Below are positions 24,306 to 24,731 of a stretch of DNA of 24,731 nucleotides, one piece after another. A model generated the notes under the pieces. That model saw only the letters and a program-made list of their open reading frames with translations. It made no database searches and had not been told where the DNA came from. The translations under genes and the position numbers were made by a program. Source of the DNA: JADHUC01 sp964617665 (GTDB lineage Bacteria > Planctomycetota > Planctomycetia > Pirellulales > Pirellulaceae); contig CAZUAH010000176.1 in assembly GCA_964617665.1 (NCBI GenBank), forward strand, positions 1 through 24,731, given 5' to 3'. The stretch's first letter is position 1. Every line of letters begins with the position of its first letter.

Positions 24306-24639
24306 GGTGAATTCCTTTCTGTATGTTGATGCGGGCCAATTTGCACGACACTATTCTAATTCAAAGAAGGGCCCGCTGCCATTGGCAATGGCATACGAGC
24401 GCAGGTTGGCCTCTCTGTGATGAAGGGGATCCAAATCAGATCGAAGCGTCCGAGCGACCTCCGGTGCGACGAATCAGCTCGAGGTTGCAGATTCGCACCA
24501 ATGGCTCGCCATCATCGTCCTTGGCAAGGCGGTTCTGGGAAAAAACTGTCGCAGACGCGTGCAAACCGCTTCTGACTCGGATAAGCTGATGGCGTTGCGC
24601 TAAGGAGGTGACGCTTTCTCAAATCAACGAGGAGGTTTG
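24306..24639. other. 334-base divergent intergenic region
   Basis: This lies between the divergent cupin gene and the Tat-leader gene. No gene was accepted. A minus-strand frame from about 24618 to 24436 stays open for some 60 codons without an ATG and is not recognised. Promoters for both neighbours are expected here. Confidence 0.5.
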
Positions 24640-24731
24640 ATGATGAAAGAATCGAAAAACGGAATGACTCGTCGACGATTCCTGCAGGGTTCGGCGGCGG
24701 GGGCTGCGGCATTCTCGATTGTGCCGCGGAA
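24640..24731 (+). CDS. Tat-leader protein, 5' end only; probably Gfo/Idh/MocA oxidoreductase
   Basis: An ATG at 24640 (or 24643) follows GAGGAGG by six to nine bases. The visible 30 residues form a twin-arginine leader with MTRRRFLQGSAAGAAAFSIVPR. In planctomycetes the FSIVPR or FTIVPR ending after a Tat leader is typical of exported Gfo/Idh/MocA-family NAD(P)-dependent oxidoreductases, usually followed by HVLGG or similar, but the sequence stops here. The export signal is well supported; the family name is an educated guess. Confidence 0.55.
   Translation, partial: MMKESKNGMTRRRFLQGSAAGAAAFSIVPR

Noticed and set aside
24436..24618. Roughly 60-codon minus-strand frame (contains AKDDDGEPLVRICNLELI)
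   Set aside because: It looks protein-like but has no ATG or ribosome binding site and was not recognised, so it is noted only as a possible remnant.

Overview
The window looks like an accessory, secretome-rich stretch of a Planctomycetota chromosome (Pirellulales-like), possibly from a metagenome assembly. The evidence is indirect but consistent: an HzsA-related multiheme protein, a GspE/PulE relative, FG-GAP, F5/8 type C, beta-helix and PD40 secreted proteins, Tat leaders, many single secreted enzymes instead of long operons, and a palindromic repeat whose translation (REGEAPAEP-like) is familiar from planctomycete annotations. No rRNA, tRNA, CRISPR array, integrase or intact insertion sequence was seen.

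Layout. 1-88 (-) is the start of a gene that leaves the window. 235-1725 (-) is L-arabinose isomerase, divergent from a XylR-type regulator (1882-3066, +), with a shared control region between them. 3153-4289 (-) is a secreted polysaccharide deacetylase. 4663-8659 (+) runs secreted alpha/beta hydrolase, PepSY-type membrane protein, secreted nitrilase-fold amidohydrolase and Tat-exported beta-helix protein; the last three are closely spaced. 8831-9753 (-) holds gene debris, including an internal piece of a GH95-like fucosidase. 10098-11444 (+) is a GspE/PilB-like protein whose ATPase motifs have all decayed. 11540-12037 (-) is a DinB-family protein. 12449-16291 (+) carries a sialidase-fold protein, a class C beta-lactamase-fold hydrolase and an FG-GAP protein, ending at a poly-G/poly-C tract. 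16515-18218 (-) is an Agl23/GT39-like multi-spanning glycosyltransferase. 18522-22381 (+) pairs an F5/8 type C protein with a large HzsA-related triheme protein. 22472-24305 (-) is a cupin followed by a bactofilin-like membrane protein. 24640 to the end (+) is a Tat leader, probably of a Gfo/Idh/MocA oxidoreductase.

Taken together, the genes suggest polysaccharide and sugar scavenging: arabinose isomerisation under a sugar-sensing regulator, deacetylation, beta-helix and sialidase-fold glycan enzymes, and a decayed fucosidase. Alongside these are cell-surface and electron-transfer proteins of unknown substrate.

The most unusual signals are: (1) one ~70 bp palindromic repeat present twice, both times read through in coding sequence, once inside a membrane-protein loop and once at the 5' end of the HzsA-related gene, where it supplies a candidate start codon; (2) the apparent pseudo-ATPase of the GspE family with an intact frame; (3) the HzsA-related triheme protein outside an evident anammox locus; (4) five further intergenic palindromes of different sequence; (5) the poly-G/poly-C tract, which may be an assembly junction.
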